64,000 bases of DNA from Ampullaceana balthica (taxonomy: Eukaryota; Mollusca; Gastropoda; Lymnaeidae). Under the pieces are notes generated by a model. The model worked only from the letters and a program-made list of their open reading frames with translations. It was not told the origin of the DNA and did not search any database. Within the stretch, counting starts at the first letter, position 1, and every line of letters begins with the position of its first letter. Location: contig CALYLW010001190.1 of assembly GCA_944989445.1 (NCBI GenBank), positions 315,855 to 379,854 of the forward strand. Direction: 5' to 3'. The position numbers and the translations under genes are program-made. Below are positions 22,308-45,912 of this stretch, piece by piece.

Positions 22308-22785
22308 ATCTTTTATATTAACTCGTGGTGTCTGCACCCTTGATTGCTTGTCGCCAAAACTTTTGATTGATTTTTAACCCACTTCCTCGTAAGCTAGCGA
22401 GCTGAAATTTTGCAGGCAGTTTCGTACCGATAATAAAAACAATGTATCAAAACTTCAGAGCGATCGCATGTACCGTAATTAAATTATTGATTTTTTAGAT
22501 TATTTTATTTATTCCTATGTATCATGCTATTTTTTGAGATAGAGTGTTGCGGTGCGTATTATATTGAACAACCTTTCTGTCGCGCAATAAGGTGCGTATT
22601 TTATTGACAACTCTTTTTATAAAAATATTCCTGATCGGTGCGCATTATATTAAACATGTTTTACGACACAACTGCAATTTTGTATTTTTGGATGGTCTTG
22701 CGCTGCGTATTATAATGAACATTCTTTTAGTTACTTCTCGTACATAAAGGATTTATAGTAAAAAACTTGGTTTTTTTATGTTTTT
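22308..22785 (+). repeat. AAATCCC repeat, subfamily 2, copy d
   Basis: A variant of the family beginning TCTTTTATATTAACTCGTGG. It carries four internal GGTGCGTATTATATTGAACA-like words and ends AAAGGATTTATAGTAAAAAAC. The copy at 50638-51130 is nearly the same sequence, apart from a 12-bp expansion of CTTGATTGCTTG there. Confidence 0.85.
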
Positions 22786-22789
22786 TTTT

Positions 22790-23540
22790 ATTTGATGTGA
22801 ACACATGATCAGCATATGATATGGATATGTATGAAATCATTTAACACAAGAGAGAAGTTTGGCAAATTAGTTCAGATGGTCATAAATAAACTTTATCATT
22901 GTGAGATTCCACTCTGATGTCAACAAGGAAGAGATATTAGAATTAGCTAGATATGAACATAGCGTACTGGCCTAATTTGATATGATTAAGAATATGTGGA
23001 GAAGATAAATACTGAACTTGAAAAAAAAAGTAAACATGCACACATAAATTTCTCTACAATACAAATATACACTTTTTTAAATCTCAATGTATTTATACTT
23101 AGCAAATAATCTTTTTAAAAAATTTAAAATAATCTTAACTACTAAGGGCTATTGAATAATACTCAGGTACATTTTAAGATGCTGGTGTAGAATTAGTGGA
23201 ATCACTGCATTATCCATAAAAGGTCTGGAAAACACTTGGTGGAAAAGATTTAATCTAGAGACGGTTTGGTTAATGTGGTTTTTAAAGGCTTTGTAACATA
23301 ATTCATGAGGACATTGAAAAGGATTATTAATACAATGTAGATCTTTGAAGCTGTGGAAAAAACTATTCATATTCTAATCCTTGAAATAACTTTTAACTCA
23401 TGTAAAAGAAATAAAGGATGGAAGCCTACTGTACAAAGGGTGAGGGATTCTATAGATGATGAGTAAGGATTTTGTGAATTGCAGGACCTGATATGCTTAA
23501 GTTAAATGTGTGCTGTTGTTTTAAGTCTTTTTAAATTTTC
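22790..23540. other. Upstream flank or 5' intron of the ZYG11-family gene
   Basis: AT-rich, with no repeat recognised. The polypyrimidine tract and TTTCAG acceptor at its end (23541-23548) show that an upstream, probably non-coding, exon exists; I could not locate it or a promoter. Confidence 0.5.
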
Positions 23541-23587
23541 TATTTCAGGGACAAAACTGTTCAGCTTGACTCATTGACTCATACAAA

Positions 23588-35404
<11,817 letters not shown>

Positions 35405-38145
35405 ACATTGTTCAACTTGTGCAGTATGTGCATGTTACACATAGACTGGTAAAAGAAATTTCTGCTTGAGTCTATATGAATTACTTCAGTTGTTATTGCT
35501 CAGGGCAGATCGTATGCCTAAAGAGTTAAGTTAATGTCTCTAAAGTAAATAAACTTGTAATTGTTGTATCTTTCAGATTTAAATTTTAAAAAAAAAGACC
35601 ATTGGATAAGAGAAATATTTGTTCAATGTCAAGCATGCCTAGTTTCTTATTTAGATTCATTACATACTAGAAGCCAGTTCTAGGAATGTTTTTCTTATAC
35701 TCACTGCACCAGTTGGTTATGTTATTATTTTCTCTTTGGTTCAATGGTGTGCTTAGTTTTGTCTCTCCCCATTTATTTCAATGCAATGACACAATTAATC
35801 TCTTAAGCATTTTTGTAAAGAAGTGAATATGTTCTCCTTATTTTGACTGTACTAGGCATTAGTCTTGTATGAATAGGAGCTGTCATGAAGTCTGTGCACA
35901 GTCCTGAAAATACTTTATAATTTATTTTATTCTCACACAAATCTAAAGCATGAGTGATCATACCTGGATACTTCATGTATTTAATATGATTTAATTAAAC
36001 AGATTAAATTTTCTTGTCAAGTTAAGCATATATTTTCTTATTTGTCATGATTTCTATGTGTATAGTGTTATGACTTTGTCCAACTTTCAAAGTGAAAATG
36101 AAATATTAATTCAATCACATATCTACAATAAACATCCTAATGAACAGGTATTTTTTTTATTGTATTACTCGCTCTCAGGATAGTATCCATCGTAGCAAAG
36201 TTTAACAGGTTTTTCTTTTTCAACGGACACTTCTGTGTACTGGATTTGGAATTGAAGTGCTATTCTTACAATGTTGGAATCATTCATATTTTTCCCTCTG
36301 TCGGAGTCATTTCTGGTGCTTGGATGCACAGTCAGTTATTTCCTGATAAAAGTGACATGTTTGGAAAATGAGTAGACTACTCTTTAAAATAGTAGCAGAA
36401 TATGTATGTGACTACCGACCTGGATGATATAATTCATATTATAACAGTGTTGGATTAATCATCAGTCCTTTGCAAACACTGACTAGAATGTAAATCCTAA
36501 AAATGGTGAAATTGTTTAAACTCATGACCTAAATAGTTTGTAGACTCTTATCTTAGTTGTGTATTTTTGAACTTTTGAAAGTACATTTTCTCTTCTGAAA
36601 ATTGTAAATAAATGTGCAATTGCCATCTTGAAACAAAAGGTGTCAGCCAAAGGTATTATTTAATGTTACATAAACATGACATTTTTTTATCGCACTTTAA
36701 CAAAAAAATGTGTATTGCAATGCCCTATAGCCACCTCTGGTCCATAAAATTTTCAAATTTTTCTATGCCTTTTAGCTCATTGTATTGTAAAAACAAAAAG
36801 AATGTATAGATGTATAATAGCTTGAATTTGACTTGACCTATTTTCTACATAATCTGCTCTGACAACCTGCTGGCAATTAGTATAAAATACGCAGCCTTCA
36901 TAAAGGCTTGTAATTATGTGTAATCAGCTTGCCAGAAGATCTGTTCATGTAAGTTCAGAAAGTGTTATACAACTTATGGAATATTTCCTACATCATAAGC
37001 GGCTCATAATTCTGAAGTTTTCAACAGTGTTCAATTTTCAAAGATGTTTAAATTGTATGTGTTTAAACAAGTAATGTTTAGATTTCTTGATTCTGAGCAA
37101 AAATCTGTCCCTTGGTTAACTTAGCCATTATTTTCACCATATCTCTGTGGCTAAATTTACTGTGATATCCAACTTAGTTTGTCAGATGTCATGCTCTATT
37201 GAACTGTCTGAAAACATTAGCAACACTGTTGTTGGTTTTGTCAGGTTTGGATCATTCAGATAAAGAGTTGTTTTTTTCTGTAACCATTGTTCAATCTTAG
37301 AATTGCCAGGAAGTGTTTTTCTGTGGCAGTTGCATGGAGAAATTTTAAAAAAAAAGACCAACTGCATTTTTGTTTTTATTTCTATGATTAAATAATGGGT
37401 GGATAATTTTTTTTTAAATTGTTTTATCAAATTATAGTTAAAAGGTGCTGCAGAGGCTAGCTCCATTTTTATGAGAACTTTAATTTTAACACTGTTTTTT
37501 ATAATAATGTGATTTATTTCTTTTTTTAAAAAAATTTTTGGAGTCAATAGAATTATACAAAGATTGAATTTTATAAAGGTCAACCTAAAAGTAATGCTCC
37601 CTCATTTCAGTCACCTGTACTTAGAGGTTCTTTTTTTCTTTTTTTTTCTCCTTTAATTTTGAGATATTGGGCTGTGGCTGAGCTGTTGTCTCAACATATC
37701 TGACTCGGCTCTTGTCCAATTGTTCAACTGACTGAATTAGTTTCCATCTTGCCAAGCACACAGATCCGCTTACACAAGCATATCTGTTGAAATTTATCTT
37801 TTTTCCACTGTAAAAATTCTGTTCTCATTTCTGTAAAGATCTTTACTCCTCTTGATAAGAAGCAAAAACTTCTGCTTATCTTGCTGTAATGAATGAATTA
37901 GTGAAATATACCCTGACTTTGAACCAAGAAAATTCATTCTCATTTATTCATTTTCTGAAAAGGTACAACTGAGTATAAATCCTGAACAGTTTTTGCTGCT
38001 TTAATAGAGCAAGTTTATTTTTTATTTGCCTGTACATTAAACATTGCTGTCATATCTGTATTGCCCATGGAATTTAATTATTTTTTTTATAATGCATTGT
38101 CCATGCTTCTATTTCTTATGTTCAGAAAAAATTAAATAAACTGAA
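35405..38145 (+). other. 3' UTR and downstream flank of the ZYG11-family gene
   Basis: AATAAA poly(A) signals occur at 35548-35553, 36127-36132, 36607-36612 and 38135-38140. Any could end the transcript; the sequence does not say which is used. No other gene is seen and this stretch is poor in repeats compared with the rest of the window. Confidence 0.5.
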
Positions 38146-39120
38146 ATTTACAAACTTGTGAATTATCAGAATATGGTGTGTACATAAAGAGACAGTAATC
38201 ATATGCATTTAAACAAATTAAAAATTTATTTAAAATTGTTTATAAAAAAATAATATGATGGAAACTTGAATATGCATTGTGCTCAAGGCAACATGTAGTC
38301 ATTGATCTTTATAATAGGATGAAATAAGAATTGACAGAATATGGAACAAGTTGTTTTGTTTGTTTAGAAATTTCACAAGATGTACAAAATCTTGATGTGG
38401 TAGTTGAGACAAAGAGAAATTAAGTCCAGCAAAAGGAAAATAGTTGTCTTATAATTTATGAAAGGTAAATTCTAGAAATTGAAGAAGTCATATTTGCTAG
38501 TCTTAAATTCCATGTTTGTTTATTGACTCTGTACACTATAAGATAAAATTATGAATGCTATGTAGTTAAAATGTGCCAGTATTTTTATTGTTTTCTTTGG
38601 CAAGGTAACACATGATTTCATATTGTTAAATTTTGTTAAAATAAGCTATATTTTCTGAGAGAATTTAGAAACCTTTCTTCATTAACTTTCTGAATAATAT
38701 CGTCAAATGTGGAACAATTCTCTTTTCATCTATTTTGTTTTTCATTCGTATTAATGTAATATTCCTTCTGCACAAATCTGTGGTTACTGAACAACTGAAG
38801 CCCATGTTAATGTTCATATACAAATGCATGTCCTAACACACATGCGTGTTCAAATACAAGTCTTAACACGCTGCATGTCTATAAACACTCACGTCTATAA
38901 ACATCTATAAACATGCACATCAATTCTTTTTTGTTGTTGTAACTTCACATGCCAGATTGTGTTGGCTTTGTTTCGACTCATAACAAGAAAGCAAGGAGGC
39001 TGTGACTGCAAAGATTGTTGAGTGGCTGTACTTGACTTGTGTAGTGGCCAGTTTTGGCTAATGAGTCTCTTGGAAATAGTCTGTGATTTTTAAAAAAATG
39101 TTTATCTTTGTAATGTCTTG
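38146..39120. other. No gene recognised
   Basis: AT-rich sequence with no notable structure except a short ACACATGC-type stretch at about 38840-38920. Confidence 0.4.
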
Positions 39121-39133
39121 ACCCCATTTCTTC

Positions 39134-39755
39134 ACTTCCCCATGACCACTCTCATGACCCCACCTCCCCGTGACCACTCTCATGATCCCCACCTCCCCAT
39201 GACCACTTTCATGACCCCACCTCCCCATGACCACTCTCATGACCCCACCTCCCCATGACCACTCATGACCCCACCTCCCCATGACCACTCTCATGACCCC
39301 ACCTCCCCATGACCACTCTCATGACCCCACCTCCCCATGACCACTCTCACGACCCCACCTCCCCATGACCACTCTCATGACCCCACCCCCCATGACCCCA
39401 CTTCCCCATGACCACTCTCATGACCCCACCTCCCCATGACCACTCTCATGACCCCACCTCCCCATGACCACTCTCATGACCCCACCTCCCCATGACCACT
39501 CTCATGACCCCACCTCCCCATGACCACTCTCATGACCCCACCTCCCCATGACCACTCTCATGGCCCCACCTCCCCATGACCACTCTCATGACCCCACCTC
39601 CCCATGACCCCACTTCCCCATGACCACTCTCATGACCCCACCTCCCCATGACCACTCTCATGACCCCACCTCCCCATGACCACTCTCATGACCCCACCTC
39701 CCCATGACCACTCCCATGACCCCACCTCCCCATGACCACTCCCATGACCCAAATC
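39134..39755. repeat. 28-bp minisatellite, about 22 units
   Basis: The unit is CATGACCACTCTCATGACCC followed by CACCTCCC, repeated with few changes. Some units are shortened (for example 39383-39410 and 39600-39625). The long Met/Gly/Trp/His-rich frames on the minus strand here are by-products. Confidence 0.95.
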
Positions 39756-39759
39756 CCTA

Positions 39760-40520
39760 TTTTCCCATACCCCCCCCCCAAATTTCTCCAACGCCACTTT
39801 CCTTTGACCTGCATTATGCACCTGACCCCATACCACCTTTTGCCATGATCCTTCCTTTTTTTTCCAAACTCCACTCCCTAAAACTATGCTTGACTGATCT
39901 GTCATGAAATGTTTGGACACAATAAAGTTTGTTTTATGTCAATGACTATGGCTTTGAGGCAGAGATTAATCTGTTCAGTGCTGTGTGGATATGTGGCAAT
40001 AGAATTCATTACCACTTATTTGGAGTATGTGAATGCAAACTGTTAAACTGGAATAACTACCTGCCGTGGTTTAAACTGTCTGAAAGTAGAGAATTTATTA
40101 AACTACTTAACTTGATATACGACATTGCTCGAACTGCTAGTCACTTGATATTCAAGATTGCTCGACCTGCTGCTCAGTTATATATCACTTTAGCCATTCA
40201 ATCTGAATCATCACATACCTCTGAGTATCAGACACATTTTATTAACCTATTCCATGGAGATTATTTCACACGATCCATGAATGGTGGATAAATTTCAGAT
40301 AGCTTGTTGATGTTTTTCGTTTAGTCAGGGGATATGAATTATTGTCAGGAGCGTATAGTTAATGTGTTAAAATGAGGTTTAAAAAATGTATTTTAAAATG
40401 TAAACCCCATTCGTCAACTTCCCAGATTGTTATAATGTTGGCGTGTAAACTACAAATCCCATAAGACTGTTATTTTGGATGTAGCAAGTGTTATAGTTAT
40501 AGCATTCCTTCTCTCGTAGC
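39760..40520. other. No gene recognised; one 120-codon frame of doubtful meaning
   Basis: A + frame at 39929-40291 is open for 120 codons but has no ATG until near its end, no family resemblance, and follows directly on the minisatellite. I do not call a gene. Confidence 0.35.
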
Positions 40521-40532
40521 AAGTGTTTATAG

Positions 40533-41012
40533 TAGGGCCGGTAACAATTAATTTAAATTTAATCGTTAACTTTTGAAAAATTAACTATTAATTTCATTAG
40601 ATAATCGTTAATTTCTATTAAAGCCAAAAATTTAAATTTATGACGTCATTCAACTGAACCTCTAAAGGGGAAGTAAAAACAAGTAATTGGCATTTTTTGT
40701 TTTATTGAGTTATTTCCCCTGTCTAATATGTTTGTGCTGAAGGTGGTACCTCAGCGATGTATTTGATCCCCTAAAAGCGAATTGCTTACGACAGTGAATA
40801 CAGTAAACTTTTTCACCATCTTCTACTTTGCCATCCGCAGTTAGCTTAAAAACAAAATGTTTGCTCAAAGTTCCGTTTATATTCTTAAATTTAACTATGC
40901 TGAAGCTGTCATTAGTCACGATTTTTTTTATTTAAATCTGAACGTCTACATAAATTAATAAATTAAACTAATACGCGGGAGAAGTTTGTACGTTAGAAAA
41001 TATATAAATTAC
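40533..41012 (-). mobile_element. Truncated hAT transposon relic with BED zinc finger
   Basis: The left terminus is TAGGGCCGGTAACAATTAAT at 40533, followed by TTAATCGTTAACTTTTGAAA. The minus strand 40919-40710 encodes VYCIHCRKQFAFRGSNTSLR and then YHLQHKH. This is a BED-type finger (Cys-x2-Cys then His-x4-His) as found at the N terminus of hAT transposases. The inner sequence ACGCGGGAGAAGTTTGTACG at 40975 recurs at 58851, where it lies next to the other terminus. The right terminus is cut by the ACCCGTC-type repeat at about 41013. Confidence 0.75.
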
Positions 41013-41560
41013 TAGTGTATCACCCGTTAAAAATAACGGAAGTTTTCAAAATAAATACACATCAGATTAAAAAATAACGTAATACAGAACTTTCATTTAT
41101 TTTTTTAAAATTTATTTTTATTTTATTCATTTGTTTCCCTATTGAACAATTTTATGCGGACGTTCGAAAAGAGTTATTTTTTTGGTGCAGTAATTTGGTG
41201 CGCTGCTTTCAAAAATTTGTAGCGTCACGGACAGGACAGACGGGACGTGACATACATTGCAAATTATGTATATTGACTAGTGTATTACCCGCCAAAAAAG
41301 ACGGAAGTTTTGAAAATGGATATATTTCAGTTTTTGTAATTGTCCCTTTTGCCTGAAAGCCGCATAGTAAATAATCAGAAAATGTAGAGACCAAGAAAGA
41401 AAAATTAAATCTCTTTTCCATATTGAACAATTGTATGCGGACGTTTGAAAATAGCGTTTTTTCTCCTTTTTTTTTCAGTATTTTTTTCAAGGCTATTTTT
41501 TTAGCGGTGCGCTATCTAAAATCTAGCGTTAGGAACGGACATAGCAGAGTATATATTTTG
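41013..41560 (+). repeat. Tandem pair of ACCCGTC-ended repeats
   Basis: Two direct copies begin ACTAGTGTATCACCCGTTAA (41013) and ACTAGTGTATTACCCGCCAA (41277). Both contain ACGGAAGTTTT, ATTGAACAATT, ATGCGGACGTT, and a GCGTYAVGRACGGAC end. A third copy is inverted at 3680-3940. Confidence 0.75.
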
Positions 41561-42369
41561 ATTATATATATGTGTTATAAGAAAACCTCCAAGCTTAGGC
41601 TTTGCGTTATATAAGTGCATGAATAATAATGATATAATTAGGATAATAGTAAATGCATAGTGAATTACACAGCATAAGGTGATACCAGTGGCGTCACTAG
41701 GGGGGTGCGGTGGGGGCGGGCCGCCCCGGGTGACACCCATCAGGGGGTGACACCCAAACCTAAAATTTACTGTGTACGATTTTATGTCAGAAAAAAAATA
41801 AGACACATTTTTTTTCATCTAAAAAGAAATTGAGAAATACAATGAAATACGTTTAAACCGAAAACTTATTTAAAAAATAAAATATCAGTTAACAGGCAAT
41901 AATAAAACGTCTCCACAAACTGCCATAAAACTAATTAGGAAAAAAAGAATAGAAAAAGCCGCACAATTTAAAAAATGCTGGACATAAAAGAAGCGGTGTA
42001 TTTTGTTTTAGAAGAAAATCCAACATACTGGGCTTTGACATACCGACACACGGAGTCAGCCTGTGAGACCAATCCCAACTCACTACTTCCTCCACGACAG
42101 TTGACGGGGGGGGGGATAAGATTTTTCTTCAAAAAATAAATAGATAAGTTTTCTTTATTTTTTTTATTTATAGGAAAATAAAGTATTTAACGTGTTTGAG
42201 TTTGTTTTTTAAATTTATAATTATTAAACATGCATATCTATGTTAATGTAATGTACTCTAAGAAACATGATTTTCGTATTTTTCTTGAGTATAGGTACTT
42301 TTTAAAATAACCTTTAACACTAAATTAATTTCACATAAAAACATTTCAGTCTTTTCGATTTCGTATGAA

Positions 42370-42655
42370 ACGATTTTCACTGATAGATCGCGTGATGCGT
42401 CACGGGTTCGAATCCATGTGACGGCAAGGATTTTTTCCCGGGGCCTAGGGCGTCCCTGAGTCACCCAGCTCCGAATGGGTACCTAACACTGGTTTGGCGG
42501 CTGGGTAATGCGTGGAACCCACAAAGCCGTGGCCTGTGAACGCTGCATCACTTGCCAACAGATCATCTGTCATGGTCTGTGGATGCAATTATCTTCTGCA
42601 TAGAAGGAGCGTCTGTATAGCTAAGATAAGAAGATAAGATAAAGTTAATTTTGAA
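42370..42655 (+). mobile_element. tRNA-type SINE with LINE-shared 3' end
   Basis: A pol III box B (GGTTCGAATCC, 42405-42415) lies near the start, with a weak box A-like region around 42380-42392. The GC-richer body includes CACCCAGCTCCGAATGGGTA and GTGGAACCCACAAAGCCGTG, perhaps the conserved central domain found in several mollusc/vertebrate SINEs (not verified). The 3' end is CTTCTGCATAGAAGGAGCGT followed by CTGTA (42593-42617), then an AAGATA/AGATAA tail to about 42653. The same 3' end closes the LINE copies at 632 and 9.4 kb. Confidence 0.75.
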
Positions 42656-43134
42656 CGACCCGATCAGAACCGCACCTGCAGCGACAAATTTTTAACGTTG
42701 AAAACCATCTGGTCTGAACATTATAAAGCATATTACTGAATATATAATCTATTAAATTCAAGTATTTTGTCTACAATTCATGATTCCAAATTCTTGGAGC
42801 AGCAAAGGTAAGCCAGTTGAATCCTTTATTTAATTTTGTTAAAACAGGGAAAGATAGTGAGAATTTTCTCGAATTATTTTGAGTCAAAATGCCACATTAT
42901 AGTATACCTTTTCCTGGTTAAATAATAATTAATAATTCTTTAATAATGATTGACTAATTTTGAAAGAAAGTTACAAAAGTAAGCCAAATGACACTTACAT
43001 TTTGGACACGTTCAAAAGTTAGACGAATTTTACAAAATTTAATGTTCTTTTAAAGTATGACTGACAAGACTTAAACTTTAAAAATTGGCATTCAATTAAT
43101 TAATTAACTTTGTTTCAATTTAAGGCTTGTTTGA

Positions 43135-43562
43135 CATTCGCCCCCTATAATAACAATGTTCTAAGTTGAGTTTTTGACAAAAATGAGTTATTGCCGCTGG
43201 GATATTGCCCATGTTTCAATCTATCATAGCACAAATTGTGAAAGGTGTATCGTGAGACAATTTTGTAGGTAGTACAAAATAACAAGGTCCTCACTCAATA
43301 TAGGTCTATCAAACATCACATAGAACATTATTCTAGGGGAGCGAAAGATGGGAACATTGTCCTTCTTTAAATAATAACTTTTGGCACATGTATGTCATTA
43401 AAGAGCGCACGATGAAAGTGAATGAAATTTTTTTTTAAAAAACGAATCGTGTAATGAAAACGATAGATTTGAGCTTTATTATTAAACAAATACAAAGCTC
43501 AACGTTACACCTTTCACAATTTGTGCTATGATAGATTGAAACATGGACAATATCACAGCGCT
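43135..43562. repeat. Nested inverted repeats (foldback) inside the hAT element
   Basis: GCCCATGTTTCAATCTATCA and on, to about 43250, pairs with its inverse at 43505-43562 (TATGATAGATTGAAACATGG); the arms are about 50-55 bp with few mismatches. A second, shorter pair is CCCCCTATAATAACAATG at 43140 and its inverse around 43319-43347. No coding sequence lies between. Confidence 0.75.
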
Positions 43563-43587
43563 TTTAAAATCAGAACAACATGGAATT

Positions 43588-44225
43588 TAAGTAGAGAACA
43601 GACCCAGGTTGAAGAAAAGGGTGACAGATGAGAAAACAAGAAATGCTGGACTAACTCTGCAAGAAGAAAACAAAAGGTCGATGTTTGAGTGTATTGATCG
43701 TTTCCATTCTGAACTCCAGATCAGATCAAGTGCAATCAAGGAAGTAGCAACCATGTTTGAGGCTGTTCAAGCCAAAAGCTTGATATCTGCCACTGAAGAA
43801 GAATTACTAAAGTCCATTCCAAGGTTGTCCACTTTCTATGATGAGTTGTCAGAGGAAGAGCTTTTATTAGAAATGCCAAGGCTGAGAAGGCACCTGAAGG
43901 CAGCAGAGATCGATCTCAAAGAGGCTGAAGACTGGTCCGTACTTGACGTTTTGAAATTTGTGCTGAATGGGACTTCATAGAATCTCTCCACTATCTCACA
44001 TTGATTTTACGATTATTTATTACAATTTGTGTGTCTGTGGCTTCATGTGAAAGGAGTTTTTCAAAGCTAAAGCTTATAAAGAATTATTTGCGATCTACAA
44101 TGGGGCAGTCAAGGCTTTCTGATCTTGCCATGTTATCCATTGAAAGTGATTCGGCACAAGAAATAGATTTCGATGACGTAATAAACAAGTTTTCAGTTTT
44201 AAAGGCCAGAAAATCTAAATTCTGA
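43588..44225 (+). pseudogene. hAT transposase C-terminal fragment, ZMYM1-like, one frameshift
   Basis: The frame to 43980 carries RLKKRVTDEKTRNAGLTLQE, FECIDRFHSELQIRSSAIKE and SVLDVLKFVLNG. After a stop the match continues in another frame from 44001: FITICVSVASCERSFSKLKL, NYLRSTMGQSRLSDLAMLSI. The latter is the hAT dimerisation domain (SVASCERSFSKLK is its hallmark). The catalytic front part is missing. Resemblance is to the hAT-derived ZMYM1/TTF-type family. Confidence 0.85.
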
Positions 44226-44950
44226 TTTTAAAATAATATTTAATGACATTGTATTTTGAATTATTACATAATATTCTGATAGTTGCTGATTTTGCAAACC
44301 CAAAAAAGAACTGTTACAACCTTACCTCATTTGAAGTTGTACTGTAATGGTTGGTAATATATTCTAATTTTGGTAATGTAATATAATTGTTGTAAATTTT
44401 AACGGAACGCAATGTAGATGCAAGTTTGTGAAATTTGAAAATATTACAGTTATTTAACTGTATTACTTAAAATTAATAATTTTATGTTAAAATAAAAATT
44501 TAAAATTAATTTTTTTTCTATTTAGTTCTTAAATGTTACAATATTTTACCTATCGACTTTAAATTCAACTCTTCTCCTAATGCCTTTGTAACAAACATTT
44601 GATCTATATTTTCAAACGTTACTAAAGAATCTGTGTGTTCCCGGTATTTGGCAGACTCGAGGAGATTTATGGGGCAAGACGTGGGGGGGGGTGACACCAA
44701 GAGCTACCGCCCCGGGTGACACCAACCCTAGTGACGCCTCTGGGTGATACTACTAACTACAGCAAAGACGTTCGAAGTATTAACAAATATTGCTGAGGAG
44801 TCAGCCGGACGTTAACTAGCGGTATTGAATAGTGCGCACCTATTATGAGCGAACCAATAATACAGCACAGTGCGTTAAAAATAAATTATGTGACTGTAAT
44901 GTGATCCACATCAAGCAGTGATTTGAAGCAGTTTAAGCTTCATTGATGAT

Positions 44951-45490
44951 TATGACTTGTCAGTTTATTCGCCCATTTGTCCATACATTATTAGCACAAC
45001 ATTACCAAAACATGTAAAAAATAAATTGTAATTTTGACACATGTTAATAACAGAGAACTATTTATTTTGCATGATACGTATTAAGCAAAGTTCATCACAG
45101 GATAACAGAAAAGATTAAATTATCAACTGTTAATCATATTTACAATTTAATATACACGATTTAGTAATTCACATAAACGTTTTTTATTATTGTCAAGTCA
45201 GCACCTTTTCAAGATCTATTATGACTTGTCAGTTTATGCGCCCATTGGTCCATACATTATTAAATTATTACCTTTACATTATTAAAAACATGTAAATAAA
45301 AATTGTATATATTTACAAATATGAATAACAATGAACTATTTATTTTGCATGAAGTCTTTGAAGTAAAGTTAAGCACTGGATAAAAGAAAACAGTAAGTAT
45401 CAACAGGTAATCGTATATAAAATTTAATATACACGTTTTAGGAATTGTAATAAACGTTTTCATTATTTTCAAGTCAGCATCCCTTCCAGT
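44951..45490. repeat. Diverged tandem duplication, period about 269 bp
   Basis: TATGACTTGTCAGTTTATTC at 44951 and TATGACTTGTCAGTTTATGC at 45220 begin two blocks that share CCATACATTATTA, GAACTATTTATTTTGCATGA, TTTAATATACACG and TTCAAGTCAGCA-type words in order. AT-rich, non-coding. Confidence 0.8.
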
Positions 45491-45499
45491 TCTATATTA

Positions 45500-45905
45500 A
45501 AAGCAAAGATTTTTTGTTTCAAATTAGTCTAAGACGCATTAAAATAATACATGTAAATTAACAATTCAAAAAAAATTGTGGGGAGGAGTCCGATTTTTAA
45601 ATATGTTATTTTTTTAAACATACAAATATGCAATCTCAAAGTATTTAAAAGAAAAACAAACGCTAAACTGAAGCATAAGTTGGCAAATTTCATTTGCAGT
45701 AATAAATAATGGCTTTGTAGTTCAAAACGCATCGAAACTTGACAACCAATTGTAAATTTCATAAACCGAAAAACGAATGTTATATATTAATATAGAACAT
45801 TAAATTTACAATTACGTACGTAATATTGACATGGACACATACACAAAAACGGTCATTTAATACAAAAAAATAATAATAACATTAATCACATCAAATAAAA
45901 CATCT
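45500..45905. other. No gene recognised
   Basis: AT-rich sequence without supported features. Confidence 0.4.
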
Positions 45906-45912
45906 CTCTTTT

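Larger units (their letters stand above)
41678..44750 (+). mobile_element. hAT transposon (ZMYM1-like), 3,057 bp, with exact 8-bp TSD
   Basis: The element is 41686-44742, flanked by GGTGATAC at 41678-41685 and 44743-44750. Ends are CAGTGGCGTCACTAGGG and, inverted, CAGAGGCGTCACTAGGG, each followed by CGCCCCGGGTGACACC-like sequence. Only the last part of a transposase remains (43588-44222). The front half is occupied by non-coding sequence, a tRNA-type SINE (about 42370-42655) and a foldback structure (43135-43562). Intact ends and TSD show that it inserted as one unit or that these pieces arrived afterwards. Confidence 0.9.

Noticed and set aside
39058..39920. Long Met/Gly/Trp/His-rich minus-strand frames
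   Set aside because: They simply translate the 28-bp minisatellite (no stop in that frame) and start or end in unrelated flanks.
39929..40291. 120-codon forward frame after the minisatellite
   Set aside because: No ATG near its start, no recognisable domain, no splice or poly(A) context; length alone is not enough.
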